Origin: Bacteroidales bacterium
Lineage (GTDB): Bacteria; Bacteroidota; Bacteroidia; Bacteroidales; F082
DNA: 56,536 nucleotides
Direction: 5' to 3'
NCBI GenBank assembly: GCA_024400305.1
Contig: JAKSMX010000017.1
Coordinates: forward strand, 1 to 56,536
Shown here in pieces: positions 8,601 through 17,684 of this stretch (positions are counted from its first letter, which is position 1; every line of letters begins with the position of its first letter). A program made the position numbers and the translations under genes. The notes beneath the pieces are model-generated. The model was given only the letters and a program-made list of their open reading frames with translations. It was not told the DNA's origin and did no database searches.

Positions 8601-10260
8601 ACCTTGGACTTTCGAAACAAACGACCCGTATGAAGGGACATATTGCATGAAGTCAGGTCAGATCGGCAACAACGGGTCAACCACATTGACGCTCTATTTT
8701 GAGGTCGGCGAAGCTGATTCAATCGCATTTTATTATAAGGTGTCATCTGAATCTGGATACGACAAGCTGTATTTCTCCATCGACAACAGCGAGAAAGGCA
8801 ACTGGTCAGGAAATATCGGCTGGACCCGCGCCCAGTTCTACGTGACGGCAGGCTCACACACCTTCAAATGGAAATACCAGAAAGACTTCACCACATCAAG
8901 TGGCAGCGACTGCTGCTGGATTGACTTTGTCATCCTTCCGAGAGACAACAGCATGACGGTGAGTGCAGGTCTTGACATCGATGCCTGCCCTGCGGAGCCG
9001 GCGCAGATCAACGGCTACGCACAGAACTACGAGTCTCTTGAATGGACGACATCAGGCGACGGCACCTTCAGCAGCACAGACATAGCGAATCCTGTCTATA
9101 CCGCAGGCCAGCAGGACATCGCGAACGGTCAGGTCACTCTCACCATAACAGGCATAGATTCAAGTTCAAATGTCATGACCGATGACGCCGTGCTGACATT
9201 CCTGCCAGCCACTGAAATCTCAACTTTGACAGCGCCTGAATCGGTGTGTTACAACGAATCAATCGATGTTGCCGCAACCGTCAATGCCTATGAATCAGTT
9301 GAATGGACAACATCAGGCGACGGCACATTTGAGAAGGCAACGGAGTTGTCCACAACATACATCCCAGGTGAAAACGACATAAACAATGGGACAGTCACAT
9401 TGACAATCAATGCCATCGGATGCAATGAAGTTTCGGAAAGCGCAGTCATCGCCATCATCGGCCTGCCTGCAATCAGTGTTGAAAGCGAAATGTCAGTATG
9501 CAAAAACGTACCTGTTGCAATCAACCCGACCGCAAGCAATTACGAAAGCGTCGAGTGGACGACATCTGGTGACGGCACTTTCAACGATGCCACCTCATTG
9601 AACACCACATACATTCCTGGAGAAGAAGACATCGCCGACGGCAACGTCACACTCAGCATAACGGCAACAGGCTGCGAGACTGTTGAGGCATTCATCAACG
9701 TCACCATAATTGACCTTCCCCAATTGGCAATGCCATCAGGCCCGACCGATGTTTACAACTATCAGGCTGTCACAGAATACACTGTCGAAGCGAACGAAAT
9801 GTTCACCAGCTACGTCTGGAATGTCGAGCCGGAATCAGCCGCCAGCAAAATCGACGTTGAAGGGAACAAGGCCAGCATCACATGGAACATGGACGCAGAA
9901 GACGGCGAAGTCGCACTTACAGTCAGCGGCGTTTATGAGGCTTGCGGCGAAAGCGCGCCATCCGACGCCCTCATCATCACGCTCAAAGGTCATGGCATGG
10001 AGGAGATCAACGCTACGGCGATGAACATTTTCCCTAACCCGACCGACGGCAATATCAGCATCTCCATTGCAAATGTGAACAGCAACGTCAAAGTCACAGT
10101 TTACAACACAATCGGCGAAGTCGTTCATATTCAGGAAGTTGCAGTCGACAACGATCTCAACATGAACCTCGACCTCAGCAAGCTCGCAAACGGCACATAT
10201 TTCGTTTCAGTGAAAGACAACGGAAATGTCTGGATGCAGAAGATTGTGGTTAAGAGATAA
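5653..10260 (+). CDS. Gingipain-type C25 cysteine protease with repeat modules and T9SS sorting domain
   Basis: 1535 residues. There is a signal peptide (1-25, cut after AVA). A propeptide_C25 region follows (~30-230). The peptidase C25 domain (~245-660) has the catalytic dyad His497 in IVQHRDHGLETGW and Cys530 in MSINCLTGKFN, in the same order and spacing as in gingipains. Then come Ig/CARDB-like beta domains (~690-960) and a MAM/jelly-roll-like module (~965-1095). Three PKD-like repeats of about 85 residues, each with a WTTSGDGTF core, start near 1126, 1213 and 1297. The C-terminal T9SS type A domain begins IFPNPTDG at ~1459. It is expected to be exported through the outer membrane by T9SS and kept at or released from the surface. 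Cleavage specificity (Arg or Lys) cannot be read from sequence. It is a paralogue of the protease at 12646 and is a single-gene unit with its own promoter and terminator. Confidence 0.92.
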   Translation: MRNNHLRRLFGIGLIMLGIATTAVAQEVRTFEFGHNGKNGIKLTEQTRGNVGIEFNISEMSLQSFTYKGEELQSIGISGISLPNEKGLPNVPAYSRYIAVPQGAEAVLRVVSYEQQTIKNVNIEPSLGVQAEDAEPDMNYVKDEKVYSQDAFYPAEFATVSEPTSLRGVDVVALSISPVRFNPVTKEAIVYHNIEIEVEFIGGNGQFGDDRLRSPYWDPILAQNIMNYNTLPVIDYEKRMQDWVRDGAEGAEYLIVIPNNDDFETPAERMREYRMQQGIITKVVRLDEIPATTTAQMKSYFHNAYNTWDIAPVAVMLLADHNTNMTQGIPAETVSHPYEGSCISDNQYADVTGDHLPEMVFSRLVAANGTEAVMMVDKQIEYEFTNPNMDAHTYNVPVTALGWQTERWFQLCSEVVGGYFRAHGKNPYRINCIYDGTPGSVWSSATNTSQVVSYFGPSGTGYIPQTPSEIGGFTGGQPEQINEAINAGTMIVQHRDHGLETGWGEPEYRNNNVSQLTNVGKMTFVMSINCLTGKFNNNSPCFAETFIRHTYNGQNAGAVGLLCPTEVSYSFVNDAYVWGVYDQFQPDFMPDYGPYAPQQGNWQPAFGNVAGKYFLAQSSWPYNYESKDITYQMFTAHCDAFLRLYTEVPQTMTVNHQQVQIAGLTTFQITAPEGTKIALTKGEGENLEIIAVAEATGSMQNIEIPSQTPPTIIKLTVTGQNYIRYQADVEVVPAEGPYVIVNSFSLSNGATQLNFSDEADFDIVLKNVGVETAPAGTATISTDSEYVTITNPTVDFTSIAADATTNIAEAFGFTVSNNVPNNTTIAFTVNIESGGDEYESHINVKAYAPIFEIGNVSIEEISGNGNGRLDPGETAKLIFPIENKGGAVSAAVDATLVINNSFMQLTSGPTVTVGSIENGGNATVEYVVNVGAAPSGFAAEYTLDIESGAYDATRDFTSKIGLNVEDFETGELNADLWSNDNTKPWTFETNDPYEGTYCMKSGQIGNNGSTTLTLYFEVGEADSIAFYYKVSSESGYDKLYFSIDNSEKGNWSGNIGWTRAQFYVTAGSHTFKWKYQKDFTTSSGSDCCWIDFVILPRDNSMTVSAGLDIDACPAEPAQINGYAQNYESLEWTTSGDGTFSSTDIANPVYTAGQQDIANGQVTLTITGIDSSSNVMTDDAVLTFLPATEISTLTAPESVCYNESIDVAATVNAYESVEWTTSGDGTFEKATELSTTYIPGENDINNGTVTLTINAIGCNEVSESAVIAIIGLPAISVESEMSVCKNVPVAINPTASNYESVEWTTSGDGTFNDATSLNTTYIPGEEDIADGNVTLSITATGCETVEAFINVTIIDLPQLAMPSGPTDVYNYQAVTEYTVEANEMFTSYVWNVEPESAASKIDVEGNKASITWNMDAEDGEVALTVSGVYEACGESAPSDALIITLKGHGMEEINATAMNIFPNPTDGNISISIANVNSNVKVTVYNTIGEVVHIQEVAVDNDLNMNLDLSKLANGTYFVSVKDNGNVWMQKIVVKR

Positions 10261-10279
10261 GAGAGGAGAGATAATAGAG

Positions 10280-10317
10280 ACCGGCATCCGATATTTTTCG
10301 GATGCCGGTTTTTTTAT
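10280..10317 (+). terminator. Terminator of the first C25 protease
   Basis: A perfect 12-bp stem ACCGGCATCCGA/TCGGATGCCGGT with a short AT loop and a T-rich tail. Confidence 0.9.
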
Positions 10318-10358
10318 TAATATATGTGATTTTTTTCAATACCTTATTTATTTTTTCC

Positions 10359-10367
10359 TATCTTTGC
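10359..10367 (+). promoter_or_regulatory. Promoter -7 element of the antiporter-C25 operon
   Basis: TATCTTTGC, 27 bp before ATG 10394. It lies downstream of the preceding terminator, so the antiporter and second protease form a separate unit. Confidence 0.7.
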
Positions 10368-10393
10368 GCTTTGTAATTACAAATGAAAATACA

Positions 10394-12649
10394 ATGTCCA
10401 ACCTACCAGATTTGTTTTCGGATTTAGCATTGATACTGGTAACAGCAGGTACTACCACCGTCATTTTCAAGTGGTTAAAGCAGCCTCTTGTCCTCGGTTA
10501 TATTGTAGCCGGTTTTCTGATCGGGCCTCATTTCACTTATTTCCCAGTCATCACCGACACCACGAGCGTCCAGACTTGGAGCGACATCGGAATGGTTTTC
10601 CTTCTGTTCGCGATAGGTCTCGAATTTTCATTCAAGAAACTCAAGAAAGTCGGCGGTTCAGGAGCCATAGTAGTACTGACGGAGCTGATAATAATGTTCT
10701 CCGTCGGCTTCATCATCGGCAAACTGATCGGCTGGCAGAGGATGAACTGCATCTTCCTCGGCTGCATGTTGTCGATCTCCTCAACGAGCATCATTGTCAA
10801 GGCGTTTGATGATTTGAAATTGAAAAACGAGAAATTCTCCGCCGATGTCATCGGAGCCTTGGTCGTTGAAGACCTCGTCGCCGTCGTGCTGATGGTAATA
10901 CTCTCGACATTGTCGGTTGGAAATTCATTTGACGGCAAGGAATTGATTTTCAGCATGGTGAAACTCGTCTTCTTCCTGGTCATCTGGTTCATCTTCGGCA
11001 TCTACCTGATTCCTTCGTTTTTAAGATTGATCAGAAGATTCATGACAGAGGAGACATTGGAAATCATATCGATAGGGCTTTGCTTCGGCATGGTCCTGCT
11101 TGCCACCTACGCCGGATTCTCGTCAGCGCTCGGCGCCTTCGTGATGGGTTCGATACTCGCGGAGACACTTGAAGCCGACATCATCCACAGGCTCGTGACA
11201 CCGATCAAGAACCTTTTCGGTGCGATATTCTTCGTTTCGGTCGGCATGATGGTCAACCCGTATGTCTTGGTGCAATACACGTGGCCGGTTGTGATTATCG
11301 CTCTTTCCGTGATGATTTTCAAGACGATAAGCGCTACAATAGGGATGTTCATCTCCGGTCATGACGCGAAGACATCGCTCAACGCAGGATTCTGTTTCTG
11401 CCAGATCGGCGAGTTTTCTTTCATCATCGCGTCTCTCGGCCTGAGTTTCAAAGTTATTGACGAGTTCCTCTACCCCATCATCGTCACCGTTTCCATTGTC
11501 ACGACATTCTTCACGCCATACATCATCAAGGCCGCCAATCCGCTCTACAAATGGCTGAACCCGCGCTTCCCTGAAAAATGGCGCAATTCAATGACCAACA
11601 AGGAGTCCGGCTTCAAAATAAGCGGCAACAGCACCATGACAATCAAAAACTTTGTCACGACACAACTGAAAAACATCATCATATACGCCTGTATCATTAT
11701 CGCTTTGATGCTCATCTGCTTCTCAACAATAGGAATAATACCGATTAAAAATATCGGTGAACTTTACAGGAGCATCATCCTTTGCACGGTGACGGTCGTG
11801 GTTCTGTCGCCTTTCATCTGGGCCATGGCATTCAAATACAAAATCGAAAAGACCAACAAGAGGCTGCTTCTTCAAAGCAATTTCAACAAAAATATCATTC
11901 TTATAGTTTTTCTCATCAGATATGCCGCCGCAACATCAATAATTTTCGTGACAATATACCATTACATTCATATAAACACATTAGCAACAGCAGGCATTTC
12001 CATAGTTGTCACCATAATAATTTCATTCACGAAAGGCTTGAGACGTCTATACGACAAAATCGAAGCCAATTTCATGAAGAACCTAAACAAACGCCAATAT
12101 CAAAATTCATTTGTCATTCCGGAGATTCTCCAGCAGAACTTCCATCTTGAGAAACTCACCGTGAGCCAAAACAGCCAGATTGTGGGCAAGATGTTGAAAG
12201 ACACTGCTTTCAGAAGCAAATACAAAGTCAGTGTCGTCAGCATTGAAAGAGGCTGCAACACGTTCGACCTTCCCGGAATCGACATGGTTTTTTATCCGTC
12301 GGACATCATAACAGTTGTCGGCAACGACGAAAACATAAACAAAATCAAGCCGTTGATTGAAGTCGAAGACAATGTCCTCGTACGCGAAAGAGAGACTCAC
12401 AACATGCAGCTCCACAGCATAAAAGTCGCGAAAACGAACAGCATCTGTCATGTCTCCTTGAGAAATTCGATGTTCAAGGAGAAATACAATGCCATGATCA
12501 TTGCCATCCAAAGAGAAGAAGAATTTATCTTAAGTCCTTCAGCATCAACGGTTTTTGCACCAAATGACATAATATGGTTTGTCAGTTCCGACGAAGCATA
12601 CATTGAATTAAAACAGCACGAACACATAACACAAAACACAAAACAATGA
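10394..12649 (+). CDS. CPA2-family monovalent cation:proton antiporter with two TrkA_C domains
   Basis: 751 residues, inner membrane. The N-terminal ~380 residues form the Na+/H+-exchanger fold with about 12 membrane segments. They include LGYIVAGFLIGP, FLLFAIGLEFSFKKL and ISSTSIIVKAF, and the conserved VVEDLVAVV that carries the ion-binding Asp. A less conserved membrane region follows (~430-570). Two C-terminal RCK_C/TrkA_C domains (~595-665 and ~675-745) are typical ligand-sensing modules; no Rossmann TrkA_N domain is visible. Likely role: K+ or Na+ efflux coupled to proton uptake, for pH and osmotic homeostasis. The start is ATG 10394, just after its promoter; upstream in-frame codons lie within the terminator. 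The stop overlaps the start of the next protease gene (ATGA), so the two are translationally coupled, an unusual partner choice. Confidence 0.88.
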   Translation: MSNLPDLFSDLALILVTAGTTTVIFKWLKQPLVLGYIVAGFLIGPHFTYFPVITDTTSVQTWSDIGMVFLLFAIGLEFSFKKLKKVGGSGAIVVLTELIIMFSVGFIIGKLIGWQRMNCIFLGCMLSISSTSIIVKAFDDLKLKNEKFSADVIGALVVEDLVAVVLMVILSTLSVGNSFDGKELIFSMVKLVFFLVIWFIFGIYLIPSFLRLIRRFMTEETLEIISIGLCFGMVLLATYAGFSSALGAFVMGSILAETLEADIIHRLVTPIKNLFGAIFFVSVGMMVNPYVLVQYTWPVVIIALSVMIFKTISATIGMFISGHDAKTSLNAGFCFCQIGEFSFIIASLGLSFKVIDEFLYPIIVTVSIVTTFFTPYIIKAANPLYKWLNPRFPEKWRNSMTNKESGFKISGNSTMTIKNFVTTQLKNIIIYACIIIALMLICFSTIGIIPIKNIGELYRSIILCTVTVVVLSPFIWAMAFKYKIEKTNKRLLLQSNFNKNIILIVFLIRYAAATSIIFVTIYHYIHINTLATAGISIVVTIIISFTKGLRRLYDKIEANFMKNLNKRQYQNSFVIPEILQQNFHLEKLTVSQNSQIVGKMLKDTAFRSKYKVSVVSIERGCNTFDLPGIDMVFYPSDIITVVGNDENINKIKPLIEVEDNVLVRERETHNMQLHSIKVAKTNSICHVSLRNSMFKEKYNAMIIAIQREEEFILSPSASTVFAPNDIIWFVSSDEAYIELKQHEHITQNTKQ

Positions 12650-15600
12650 GAAAACTGATATTCTCGGCTATAATTTTCTTTTCAATTTTCGCAGCCAAGG
12701 CACAGACTTTCAGAATTGAAAACAGCACTCGTTCCGGTTTGGAGCTGAGTCTTGACATTGAACACTATTCATTGGAGAAGGTCAGACACGGAGACATTGA
12801 AGGTCAGGCCATTATCCTTGACGGAATTTTCCTTCCGAACCGTTCAGGGATGCCGGACCTGCCCGTCGTTTCCCGATACGTCGCCATTCCGAGAGGCGCG
12901 GAAGTCTCGGTAAACGTGAAGAATATCACGACAGAGACCGTTGAAGGCGTTGACATCATGCCAGCGCCGGAGCTTCCTCTTGACGATGACAAAACGCCGA
13001 TGAAATATGAGCGCAACGAATTGGTTTACAATACGAATACGTATTTTCCCGAACAAACGGTACTTGTATCAGAACCGACAAAAATCCGTGATGTCGATGT
13101 GGTGATTTTCAGCGTCACGCCATTCCGATACAATCCCGTGACGAAGGAGTTGATTGTGACGAAACACATTGACATTGAATTGAGTTTTGAAGGCGGAAGC
13201 GGTGATTTCGGCGGCGACCCGCGTTATTTAAGTCCGGCGTGGGAACACATCATCAGCGACATGGTGATCAACGCCGATGCCTTGCCGCAGCATGACTATC
13301 AACGTTTTGTCAAAGAAGCCGTCCAACGCGATGCCGAGGGTTGCGAATACCTCATCATCACGCCCGACAACGCCGACTTCATCCAACTCGCCGACTCCAT
13401 TAGGATTTTCCGCAACCAGCAAGGCGTTCTCACAAAAGTCGTCACGCTTGACGAATGCGGCGGCAACAACAGCGCCGCCATTCACGACTACATCAAGAAC
13501 GCCTATAACGACTGGAACATTCCGGTCTCCGCCGTCCTTCTGCTCGGCGACCACAACTCCGACGAAACGCAGGGAATCGTTTCCTGCACCATGAACAACC
13601 ACCCCGGAGGCAGCGGTTACAACCCGTACATCTCCGATAACAGATACGGCGACATGAACAACGACGACCTGCCTGACGTGGCGATAGGACGCATCACCGG
13701 ACGCGACTTCGACGAACTTTATCATATAATAAACAAAGACTTGCAATACGAGCGTCATCCGACAACAAACCCGCATTTCTACGACAAGCCGATCACTGCG
13801 ATGGGATTCCAACTTGAGAGATGGTTCCAGCTTTGTTCCGAGGTCGTGAACGGTTTCTGGGAGCGCGGTCTCGGCAAACACCCCGTGAGACTCAACGCCA
13901 TTTACGAAGGCACCCCCGGAAGCTTGTGGTCAACGGCCGACAATACAAATTCCGTTGTCAACTATTTCGGGCCCAACGGTTTAGACTACATTCCACAGAC
14001 GATGTCGCATCTCACTGAATGGGACGCGAACTCCGCTGCCGTCAACGAGGCCATCAACGCCGGCGCTTTCATCGTGCAGCATCGCGACCACGGAGCCGAA
14101 GAACTTTGGGGCGAGCCGTCGTACAGCATCGGAAGCATCAAAAAACTTGTGAATCCGGATCTCACATTCGTCATGTCGAACAACTGCCTCACCGGGAAAT
14201 TCAACTACGGCGGGCAGGACGGCTGCTTTGCGGAGGCTTTCCACCGCCATCAGCACGGTGCGCTCGGACTCATCGCGGCAACGGAGGTGTCGTACTCTTT
14301 CCTCAACGACGTCTATGTGTGGGGCGTTTACGACAACATGTGGCCTGACTTCATGCCCGACTACGGCAGCACGCATCCTCACGATTTCATACTGCCTGCC
14401 TACGGCAACGCAGCAGGGAAATATTATCTCCGGCAGTCGGGATGGACCGGATGGGAAGAAGGCAAGGAAATCACATACTATCTCTTCCATCATCATGGAG
14501 ATGTTTACATGAACCTTTACACCGAAATGCCTCAAAATCTTACTGTTACGATGCTTCCAGTTGTTGTTGAAGGAGCGACGGAATACAATGTCACCGCTGA
14601 CGAAGGCTCCATCATCTGCCTCACGGCAAACGGAGAAATCATCGGCCTCGGAACCGGAACCGGCGCGTCACAGAACATTGAAATAATCCCTCAAGAAGTT
14701 GGCACTGAAGTACTTATGACAATAACGAAACAAAACCATTACAGGTATTCAGAAAAAATCGCAGTCATTCCTAACGAAGGTCCGTATCTGATCTTCAGTG
14801 ACTGCGTTGTTGACGATGAAAACGGGAAACTCGATTTCAACGATGAAGTGCCTTTGAACATGAGCCTGCACAACGTAGGTTTCGAAGACCTGAACAATGT
14901 GAACGTTGAATTGACGACAGAATCGCCATACATCGAAATACTTTCATCTTCAACGACTTACGAATCAATTTCAGCCAATGAGATAAAGATGAAAGAAAAC
15001 GCCTTCAGAATAAAAGTCAGCGATGACGTCCCTGACCAGACTAAGATTGTCTTCAACCTCACCATGACCGACGGGACCGTCTCATTTACAGATGATTTCG
15101 TCATTGTCGCCAATGCGCCGGCCTTCAAAGTGACTCACATCGGCCTCACCGATGCCGAAGGCAACCCGACCGACAGGCTTTACAAAGGCGAAAAGTCAAG
15201 AATTACGTTCACCGTGAACAACATCGGACACAGCAACAGCAACGGGACCATGCACACAATTCATCTTGACGCGCCGGTTGTGACTTACCAGCAATACGAA
15301 ATTGAAAGCCAAGGCATACAAGCATCCGACAGCCTTGATGTCACATTTGTCCTGACGATTGACGATGACGCTCCGTCCGGCGCGATAATTGGATATTCAA
15401 TGACAACAGAATCAGATGGATACACCGAGGTCTATCAGTCAGACTTCCCACTTGGAAACTGCATCGAGAATTTCGAAAATGATTGCTTAAACACTGATTT
15501 TCAATGGAGTAATACAGGTTCAACGCCCTGGGTGCAAAACGATGAAGATCCATACGAAGGAAATTATTGTTACACATCGACATCCAACGCCCCGTCCAGA

Positions 15601-16116
15601 CTGTCAAAATTAATGCTCGGTGTCGAGACAGAGATTTCCGACAAAATATCATTCTATTACAAAGGCTCTGACAATGAAGACGATTCGTTCACCTTCACGC
15701 TCAACAGCACAAAATATGAACTGACAGGAAACGAATGGCAGCTTTTCGAATTGCCGGTCGCCGCAGGCAAACACGTCATGAGATGGGTCTTCTCAAGAAC
15801 CAGCAATGCCGAAGAAGGCTATGCCTCGCTTGACCTCATAAAGCTGCCGCCGATGCGTGTCGAAATAACTTCGATTGAGGAGGATTTCATTGATAATGAA
15901 GACGAAAACATGACAGTTTATCCTAATCCAGGCGACACCGAACTAAACATTTTAATTCAAGAGACCAGCTCAATACAAGTATTTGATTTTCAAGGAAGAA
16001 TAATTTTTGAAAAAGAAAACGCCGATGGTATCACAACCATTGACACAGCAACGTGGGGAAGCGGCATTTACCTGATAAAAGCTGGTAAAAACACTCAAAA
16101 ATGGCTTAAAAAATAG
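12646..16116 (+). CDS. Second gingipain-type C25 cysteine protease with T9SS sorting domain
   Basis: 1156 residues. Signal peptide MRKLIFSAIIFFSIFAAKAQ, propeptide_C25 (~25-220), then the C25 catalytic domain (~230-640) with His482 in VQHRDHGAEELWG and Cys514 in SNNCLTGKFNYG. Two Ig/CARDB-like beta regions (~700-930) and a jelly-roll module (~930-1075) follow. The C-terminal T9SS type A domain begins VYPNPGDT (~1091) and ends in a short Lys-rich tail. It is clearly homologous to the protease at 5653 along the propeptide and catalytic parts but lacks its PKD-like repeats. The ATG overlaps the antiporter stop codon by one base (ATGA), so expression depends on the antiporter promoter. It is expected to be a surface or secreted endopeptidase; substrate preference is unknown. 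Confidence 0.9.
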   Translation: MRKLIFSAIIFFSIFAAKAQTFRIENSTRSGLELSLDIEHYSLEKVRHGDIEGQAIILDGIFLPNRSGMPDLPVVSRYVAIPRGAEVSVNVKNITTETVEGVDIMPAPELPLDDDKTPMKYERNELVYNTNTYFPEQTVLVSEPTKIRDVDVVIFSVTPFRYNPVTKELIVTKHIDIELSFEGGSGDFGGDPRYLSPAWEHIISDMVINADALPQHDYQRFVKEAVQRDAEGCEYLIITPDNADFIQLADSIRIFRNQQGVLTKVVTLDECGGNNSAAIHDYIKNAYNDWNIPVSAVLLLGDHNSDETQGIVSCTMNNHPGGSGYNPYISDNRYGDMNNDDLPDVAIGRITGRDFDELYHIINKDLQYERHPTTNPHFYDKPITAMGFQLERWFQLCSEVVNGFWERGLGKHPVRLNAIYEGTPGSLWSTADNTNSVVNYFGPNGLDYIPQTMSHLTEWDANSAAVNEAINAGAFIVQHRDHGAEELWGEPSYSIGSIKKLVNPDLTFVMSNNCLTGKFNYGGQDGCFAEAFHRHQHGALGLIAATEVSYSFLNDVYVWGVYDNMWPDFMPDYGSTHPHDFILPAYGNAAGKYYLRQSGWTGWEEGKEITYYLFHHHGDVYMNLYTEMPQNLTVTMLPVVVEGATEYNVTADEGSIICLTANGEIIGLGTGTGASQNIEIIPQEVGTEVLMTITKQNHYRYSEKIAVIPNEGPYLIFSDCVVDDENGKLDFNDEVPLNMSLHNVGFEDLNNVNVELTTESPYIEILSSSTTYESISANEIKMKENAFRIKVSDDVPDQTKIVFNLTMTDGTVSFTDDFVIVANAPAFKVTHIGLTDAEGNPTDRLYKGEKSRITFTVNNIGHSNSNGTMHTIHLDAPVVTYQQYEIESQGIQASDSLDVTFVLTIDDDAPSGAIIGYSMTTESDGYTEVYQSDFPLGNCIENFENDCLNTDFQWSNTGSTPWVQNDEDPYEGNYCYTSTSNAPSRLSKLMLGVETEISDKISFYYKGSDNEDDSFTFTLNSTKYELTGNEWQLFELPVAAGKHVMRWVFSRTSNAEEGYASLDLIKLPPMRVEITSIEEDFIDNEDENMTVYPNPGDTELNILIQETSSIQVFDFQGRIIFEKENADGITTIDTATWGSGIYLIKAGKNTQKWLKK

Positions 16117-16140
16117 GCGAAATCAGAATATTTTTCATCA

Positions 16141-16171
16141 AAAAGGTCTCATAACACACATGAGACCTTTT
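16141..16171 (+). terminator. Terminator of the antiporter-C25 operon
   Basis: Perfect 12-bp stem AAAAGGTCTCAT/ATGAGACCTTTT with a 7-nt loop. Because the stem has A and T at its ends it could act in both directions. Confidence 0.85.
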
Positions 16172-16232
16172 CATTTATTCGCAAACGAGTTTAATTCGTT
16201 GATTTTCAATTCAAAATTATTTCATATAAAAC

Positions 16233-16264
16233 TTGCAAAATATGTTTTTAGTCTGTAATTTTGC
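16233..16264 (+). promoter_or_regulatory. nqr operon promoter (-33 TTG, -7 TAATTTTGC)
   Basis: TTG at 16233-16235 and TAATTTTGC at 16256-16264, separated by 20 bp, match the Bacteroidota promoter spacing. The leader to the GTG start is ~48 nt. Confidence 0.7.
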
Positions 16265-16318
16265 CGCTCATTTTCAAATCACACACATTCATAGCATAAT
16301 TAAAATAAAAAACAAATA

Positions 16319-17671
16319 GTGAGTACAGTTATCAAAATCAAGAAAGGCCTTGACATTCATCTTGCCGGTGAGGCGAAGAAGGAGACCGAGGTTTTCGAGG
16401 TCAGACGTTGTGCCATCAAGCCGTCCGACTTCATCGGCATCATTCCGAAGCTCCACGTGGCCGAGGGCGATGTGGTGAAAGCCGGCTCCGTGCTGTTCCA
16501 TGACAAGAACCGCGAAAACATCCTTTTCACATCCCCCATCTCAGGCACGGTGAGGTCTGTGGTCCGCGGTGAGAAACGCGCCATCATGCAGGTTGTCGTC
16601 GAGGCTGACGGCAGGAACGAAGCCATCGACTTCGGGAAGGCCGACATGTCGTCGCTGAAACGCAACGAGGTGATTGACAAGATGTTACAGAGCGGTATCT
16701 GGACGATGCTCCGTCAACGTCCTTACTCCACCATCGCCAACCCGAACGACAAGCCGAAATGCATCGTCGTGTCGATGTTCAACAGCGCACCGCTCGCTCC
16801 AAGCACAGGCTACATCATTGAGAACCAGGTTGAAGCGTTCAACGCCGGTGTCGAAGCGTTATCAAAACTCACCGACGGGAAACTTTATCTGAACCTCAAA
16901 GCCACCTGCAAAAGATGCCACGACGTGGTTGCGAAAATCAACAAGCCGGCAAACGTTGTCGTCACCGACTTTCAGGGTCCGCATCCTGCCGGCAACGTCG
17001 GCACACAGATTAATGCGCTTTGCCCGATAAACAAAGGCGAAGCCGTGTGGTACTGCGGTCCGCAGGAAGTAATAACCATCGGAAAGCTGTTCCTCACGGG
17101 CAAATACGACAGCAGCCGCATCATCGCATTGACAGGATCGGAGGCCAACAACCCGCATTATTACAAGGTCAACGTCGGCGCCAACATCGAGCCGCTGGTG
17201 TCAGGCGGCGTGAACGTCCGCATTATCAGCGGCGATGTCCTAACCGGCAAGAACATAACCGGGAACAACTTACTCGGTTTCTACGACAGCCAAATCACCG
17301 TGATTCCTGAAGGCAACGAATACAGGCTATTCGGCTGGCTCGCGCCGAACTTCAAGCGATTCACCTCTACAAACACAATGGGGTCGTCATTTTTCAAGAA
17401 GAAGACCTTCGTCCTTGACACCAACAGGAACGGCGACATCCGCCCGCTCATCATGACAGGCAAGTTCGAGAAGGTGTTCCCGTTCGACATCTACCCGATG
17501 CAGCTCCTGAAAGCCTGCATCATCAAAGACATCGACCAGATGGAAGAGCTCGGCATCTATGAGGTTGACGCCGAGGATTTTGCGCTCTGCGAGGTCATCG
17601 ACCCGTCAAAGACCGCCATCCAGCAGATCATCCGTGACGGACTCGAACTTATTCGCGAGGAAATGAACTAA
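16319..17671 (+). CDS. nqrA: Na+-translocating NADH:quinone reductase subunit A
   Basis: 450 residues, the usual NqrA length. Visible features are the N-terminal barrel-sandwich/biotinyl-like region (K-P-S-D-F-x-G-I-I-P-K-L and V-A-E-G-D-V-V-K-A-G), the G-T-V-R-S-V-V-R-G-E-K-R segment, and the RnfC-like SLBB part. NqrA is the large peripheral cytoplasmic subunit associated with the quinone site of the membrane complex NqrA-F, which couples NADH oxidation to Na+ export. The start is GTG at 16319. It opens a six-gene operon in canonical order, with nqrB 13 bp downstream. An upstream ATG does not exist in frame, so the GTG start is secure. Confidence 0.95.
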   Translation: MSTVIKIKKGLDIHLAGEAKKETEVFEVRRCAIKPSDFIGIIPKLHVAEGDVVKAGSVLFHDKNRENILFTSPISGTVRSVVRGEKRAIMQVVVEADGRNEAIDFGKADMSSLKRNEVIDKMLQSGIWTMLRQRPYSTIANPNDKPKCIVVSMFNSAPLAPSTGYIIENQVEAFNAGVEALSKLTDGKLYLNLKATCKRCHDVVAKINKPANVVVTDFQGPHPAGNVGTQINALCPINKGEAVWYCGPQEVITIGKLFLTGKYDSSRIIALTGSEANNPHYYKVNVGANIEPLVSGGVNVRIISGDVLTGKNITGNNLLGFYDSQITVIPEGNEYRLFGWLAPNFKRFTSTNTMGSSFFKKKTFVLDTNRNGDIRPLIMTGKFEKVFPFDIYPMQLLKACIIKDIDQMEELGIYEVDAEDFALCEVIDPSKTAIQQIIRDGLELIREEMN

Positions 17672-17684
17672 AAATCAGCAAGTT

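Noticed and set aside
13228-13881. 217-codon frame opposite the second C25 protease
   Set aside because: Antisense of the catalytic domain; valine- and glycine-rich shadow without motifs or promoter.
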